A DNA stretch of 32,500 nucleotides from Tubiluchus corallicola (taxonomy: Eukaryota; Priapulida; Priapulimorpha; Priapulimorphida; Tubiluchidae). Positions 28,840-32,500 of the stretch are shown piece after piece; within the stretch, counting starts at the first letter, position 1, and each line of letters starts with the position of its first letter. The position numbers and the translations under genes were made by a program. The stretch is from contig JAQGDQ010000092.1 of the NCBI GenBank assembly GCA_030141605.1, positions 42,501 to 75,000 of the forward strand, given 5' to 3'. A model generated the notes under the pieces. It had not been told where the DNA came from. It made no database searches and saw nothing but the letters and a program-made list of their open reading frames with translations.

Positions 28840-29112
28840 TGACTGACTGACTGAATGAATGAATGAATGAATGAACGAATAAATGAATGAAAGAACAAAT
28901 GGATGAATGAATGAAATTGATTAATTAATTAATATAAATAAATGAATCAATGGGCTAACGAATGAACAAACATACATGGATGAAGAAATGAATAAATGAA
29001 TGAATGAATGAACGAGTAAACATGGAGTAACTAGCTAGTGAGTGAGTGCATAAATGCGGAGCACGTGAATAAATCACGAATGGATGAATGGAAAAATTTA
29101 ATGAATAAGTGA
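28840..29112. repeat. TGAA-type tetranucleotide array
   Basis: GACT repeats pass into GAATGAATGAAT and then imperfect TGAA/TGGA/TAAA/GAGT units over about 270 bp, with a short ATTAATTAATT interruption. It is a diverged tetranucleotide microsatellite. Confidence 0.85.
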
Positions 29113-31215
29113 ATATACTTGCAGCTGCTTAGATATTGCAGAAATGACCGAACAGGGTGACTATGGGTTGGTCCAGATCATCATGGAAAGAAAGCTTATC
29201 CTGTTTATTAAACGAATGGCCCCGTCTCCCAGGAAGTTTAGCTTATTTTAATGTTTGATTGAAAAAATGTTAGAAAGTTACGGCAATAAAATTGTGATTA
29301 GCGCCTTGCGTAATTAGTAAAATCAATTTAAAGTCGCGATCACTTCACGCTTGAGCTCGATCATTCTTGAGCAAAATTTTTATAACCATTATGAACTACT
29401 GACAATCTAAAATGTTGAACGAGAGATTTAATTATTAACACTTTTTTGCTTTTTGATGAATCCCCTTGCCCACTATGTCAGTTACGGACCATAATATAAT
29501 ATCCTACAACTCGGCTAGTTAACGACAACGCCGACAAAGCAACAGAATAAATTTATTTTAACAAGCTGAAACTGAACTCTATAAGCTGAGTAAATCGCCC
29601 GGCACCTATATGCTCGTTGCCTCGCATGATTCCAGGCTTGTCTATAATTGTGTTGTGTAGCACGTACGCATTTTGAGGTATAATCCTGTGGATTAAAGCC
29701 ATGTAAGCACTTAAATGTTAAAAGTTAATGCAAATTGATCAGACGACTAATTTATACAAAAAACACAGTTAAACACAAAGATTTAGTCAGCTAGAATAGC
29801 GGAATTTCTGAGTGTGTCCACCATCTCACGTCATTTTCTTTCAAATATGCCCGCAGCAAGGTTTGTTTGGCGGGAGATAAGAGTGATTCAAATTTCTTTT
29901 TCACTTCTTAAGCCACGTATATTACGTGGTAGTTTTCCATATTTTTAAGTGTATATTAAAATACAATAAATGTTGTTCGAGAGTAGGTTTTCCTTTAATG
30001 TCTTCCCAGAGCACCAACCAGCGTAAGGTTAAGCCATGTCTAAAGAAAAATCGAGGAGACAATCAGAAATCCATTGCGCTAAGGAACTTGCAAGTCATAT
30101 AACCAATGATGTCTGTTCAGGAATTCTAGGTTTATATGACTATCAATTGTTTAGTCCTTTACTTATATGTAAGTTGCAAAGATACAAGCTACTAAATTGT
30201 TAGTTGAAAACGGTTTCCAAAATATACGCGTTTTTATAAACGATCGGAAGGAAAAATTCCCAATTTGTAATTTCTAATGTGCAAAGTACAACAGTTCTTA
30301 ATTTTCGCGTTTCCAAGTGCAAATTTTCACGAAATGGAAAGGAAAGGGTCCTCTGCAATGCAATAAACCGTATAAAGAAAATCATAATACAAAGCTTGTA
30401 TACGATGTAAAATATTGTGTCAATGGAGCACAACAAACAACCTTTTCCTAGTAAGATATCATCAGTTGTACAACTACAGTAAAAGGAATTATACAAGTCT
30501 CTGGAAAACCGAATCAAAACGTTTAGGCCTAATCTTGGCCTAATCACATGTACAGCCAGGATAGTCTGGTGTCCCTATTTACTCTCTATGGTTACTACTC
30601 GACGAAGAAGACTAATCGAAATATTTTTTTTGTCATCTACCTAGAGTTAAATAGGGGCAAATCAACATTTAATCTGCTATATTATAGCGTTTTTGCGATA
30701 ACTAGAACAAGCAAGACGTTAACGGTGCTACATTGTTAAAAGGGTGCTTTGAGAATGCAAGGTTTGCTCATGCTCAACGTGCACAAGTTCAACATCTGCT
30801 CAGTTTTCTGAAGAAAGGCAAATATTATAACCTTCCCTATTGATTCGAAATCGCAGAGGCGCGTTTAAAGTTAATAAATTTTGCCTAGCAGTGATATTTT
30901 GCAAGCCCAAATAAGCTCTCTTAATGTTTACCAGCTTACGACTACTACAGTATAGACACATTATGTCCTTGCTTCAAGTCCAGGCTGTATCTTTACATTT
31001 CCTGTCTTTCAAATTTTGTTTCAAAATTTATATTAACTGTGAATTGTTCCATTATTTATAATAGTCTTGACATTAAAATTATAACAATTAATTAATTACA
31101 GACGGAAATTTCAGGTTCATTCTAAGACTGATTAATTAGTTAAAATCACTCTAACAACCTAACATTGGAAATGCTGAATTCAGTTGGCCAGCTATCGAGA
31201 TGAACTTTCGTCTGT
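29113..31215. other. Gene-free stretch
   Basis: A 115-codon minus frame (30547-30200) begins with GTG and shows no motif. Near 30092 and 30135 there is an imperfect inverted repeat containing AGTCATATAA. Nothing else is supported. Confidence 0.35.
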
Positions 31216-31220
31216 TTTTA

Positions 31221-31285
31221 ACCGCTGGGAGATACACAGTTTGGCTTGAAAGCAGAAGGTCCCTGGTTCAAATCCGGGCTATACT
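31221..31285 (+). mobile_element. tRNA-like Pol III fragment (SINE head or tRNA pseudogene)
   Basis: GGTTCAAATCC at 31265-31275 is a good B box. Around it CCTGG-TTCAAAT-CCGGG (31262-31278) folds into a five-pair T arm with one G-T wobble. Upstream, CTTGAAA at 31245-31251 sits at the right distance as an anticodon loop with triplet TGA, on an imperfect stem. The D arm and acceptor stem do not form, and a Ser tRNA would need a long variable arm, so it is not a functional tRNA. Confidence 0.45.
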
Positions 31286-31289
31286 TTAA

Positions 31290-32500
31290 CTTTTTCGGCT
31301 TTAACTTTTGGTGTCGTAATTTAATTGTTTGTGGGTTTGTTCCATCACGTTTCTTAAAGGACAGAGTTTGTTGCTTGCCAATTATTGTCATAAAATTTTT
31401 TTGTTAGTTTAGATATGAGCGTTACAGTAACGGTAGCTTATTATAATAAGGCCTATGGTGTGGGGTCTGGCACAACAATGACCTCTACATAGCAAGTTGA
31501 GTGTCCTGCAAGGATTGTAGATACATTAACATATTTAGTGAATACATACCTGGACGCCATACGCATTAGATTCGTTCATAATGACTCGAAGACATCGTGT
31601 TCACGCAGTTTCATTGAAAGTATTGTCGCATGTACTCGTGTCACATGCAGTTACAATAGAAAAACCGTTACCCGAAGCCACGTCGCATGCAACCTTACTG
31701 GAAACGCTATGACTTGCAGCCAGTGAAATCCAGGACTGGTTTCCCCGTATATTGATTCCACAAGCGACTGAATGATTTCGGCTTATACACGCAATAATTA
31801 GACAAAAGGGAAGCCATTGCCCATCTTTCTGCGCCTAGCAGGACATCAGCAAAGCACCACGATGAAACCGATGTAATAGTGGGGGCTGCATGCAGGCAAA
31901 ACAACCACGCTTGAAGCTCACACAACAGCAAAACCGCAGACAGATACCATCACAAAATCAATTAATGGATGGCCATCAAGGGTTTGGATTGCAACACGCT
32001 ATTGTCGAGTAGATGGAACATGAATGGAGGATTGAGGCAGTCACTCAGCGAAGTGAAGGCAAGAGAGTAAAAGAAACGCGTTAAGCGTGTACGGCGCTCA
32101 TATTCATAATGGAATTGATTCATGCACGGCTCAGCTGCCGCATCAGAATCGTGTCGTCAGCGTAAGTGACACATCGATGGAGTTTAACGATCGTAAAAGC
32201 AGCTTTTACGACAAAAAGTCAAAATACCGGGAACCCATCAACGCGGCAGTGCACAATAATAGCTGAGAACGTGCAAGGTCATTTGCAAGTCAAACTCGTG
32301 GCGAGGAATGATATTACTTATATGCATGTCATCGTATCAGTCTGTGAATGATTAGAAATGCACAATTTTTGCACAGAGGAAAAGTGATAATAAGTAATAA
32401 GTGAGAACCACTTGTTAAATATGGTCAAAATGGTTACAAATGTGTCTTAAAACGATACTTTTTACACTTATAAAATATTTTATGTAACTCATCAAAATGC
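31290..32500. other. No recognised gene; locally GC-richer
   Basis: From about 31540 to 32300 the base composition is visibly less AT-rich than the rest, and frames of 60-75 codons occur on both strands (31538-31726 plus, 31931-31707 minus). None carries a motif I recognise, and none has convincing splice borders. It may be the edge of another gene or a transposon. Confidence 0.3.
32191..32211. repeat. 21-bp perfect hairpin with 1-nt loop
   Basis: TCGTAAAAGC and its exact complement GCTTTTACGA flank a single A at 32201. It resembles, at a smaller scale, the palindrome at 14394-14460. Confidence 0.75.

Noticed and set aside
30200-30547. 115-codon minus-strand frame
   Set aside because: It starts at GTG, lacks a splice context and has no recognisable domain.
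1-32500. CRISPR arrays, operons, prokaryotic or phage systems
   Set aside because: Introns, animal gene families and non-LTR retrotransposon relics show a eukaryotic nuclear genome; no spaced direct-repeat array of CRISPR type was seen.

Overview
This is an AT-rich, intron-containing animal (metazoan) genomic window, probably from an invertebrate. The evidence is spliced genes with GT-AG introns, two families typical of animals (a GT49 glycosyltransferase and TMEM151), several decayed non-LTR retrotransposon ends, and abundant triplet and tetranucleotide microsatellites. The phylum cannot be fixed from the sequence.

Only two protein-coding genes are convincing, and they converge. On the + strand, 11413..13834 holds a complete three-exon GT49 (B4GAT1/LARGE-type) Golgi glycosyltransferase of 462 residues. 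Its metal-binding motif reads Asp-Ile-Glu instead of Asp-x-Asp. On the - strand, 17977..19839 holds the large last coding exon of a TMEM151-family membrane protein; its short first coding exon lies upstream and was not found. The two products have no evident functional link: one is a luminal Golgi enzyme, the other a poorly characterised membrane protein with a long Ser/Thr/Arg-rich tail.

Layout. 1-130: hammerhead-ribozyme-like motif on the - strand. 1210-1724: LINE 3' end (-). 2070-2280: GAT/GAC triplet array. 3485-4380: foldback element built from 16-bp repeats in opposite orientations around a CAA/GAT-rich centre. 5089-5302: diverged 129-bp tandem duplication. 6670-6870 and 7285-7450: microsatellites. 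8150-8350: imperfect inverted-repeat cluster. 9377-9670: LINE 3' end (-). 11.2-13.8 kb: GT49 gene. 13.8-18 kb: convergent intergenic interval with two long perfect palindromes, a CTCF-like site and a LINE-like tail. 18-19.84 kb: TMEM151 exon. 20.19-20.4 kb: LINE relic (+). 24.08-24.21 kb: tRNA-derived SINE-like head (-). 24.9-25.0 kb: (AAT)n. 25281-25899: about 620-bp element with 14-bp perfect terminal inverted repeats. 25.91-26.76 kb: LINE relic (+). 28.84-29.1 kb: TGAA-type tetranucleotide array. 31.22-31.29 kb: tRNA-like Pol III fragment. The rest shows no supportable gene.

The most interesting non-genic items are the 16-bp-repeat foldback element, the inverted-repeat element at 25.3-25.9 kb, the two perfect palindromes, and the hammerhead-like motif. 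The most interesting protein features are the Asp-x-Glu motif of the GT49 enzyme and the degenerate repeats with PY motifs in the TMEM151 tail. No computation was run; boundaries of non-coding elements are approximate.
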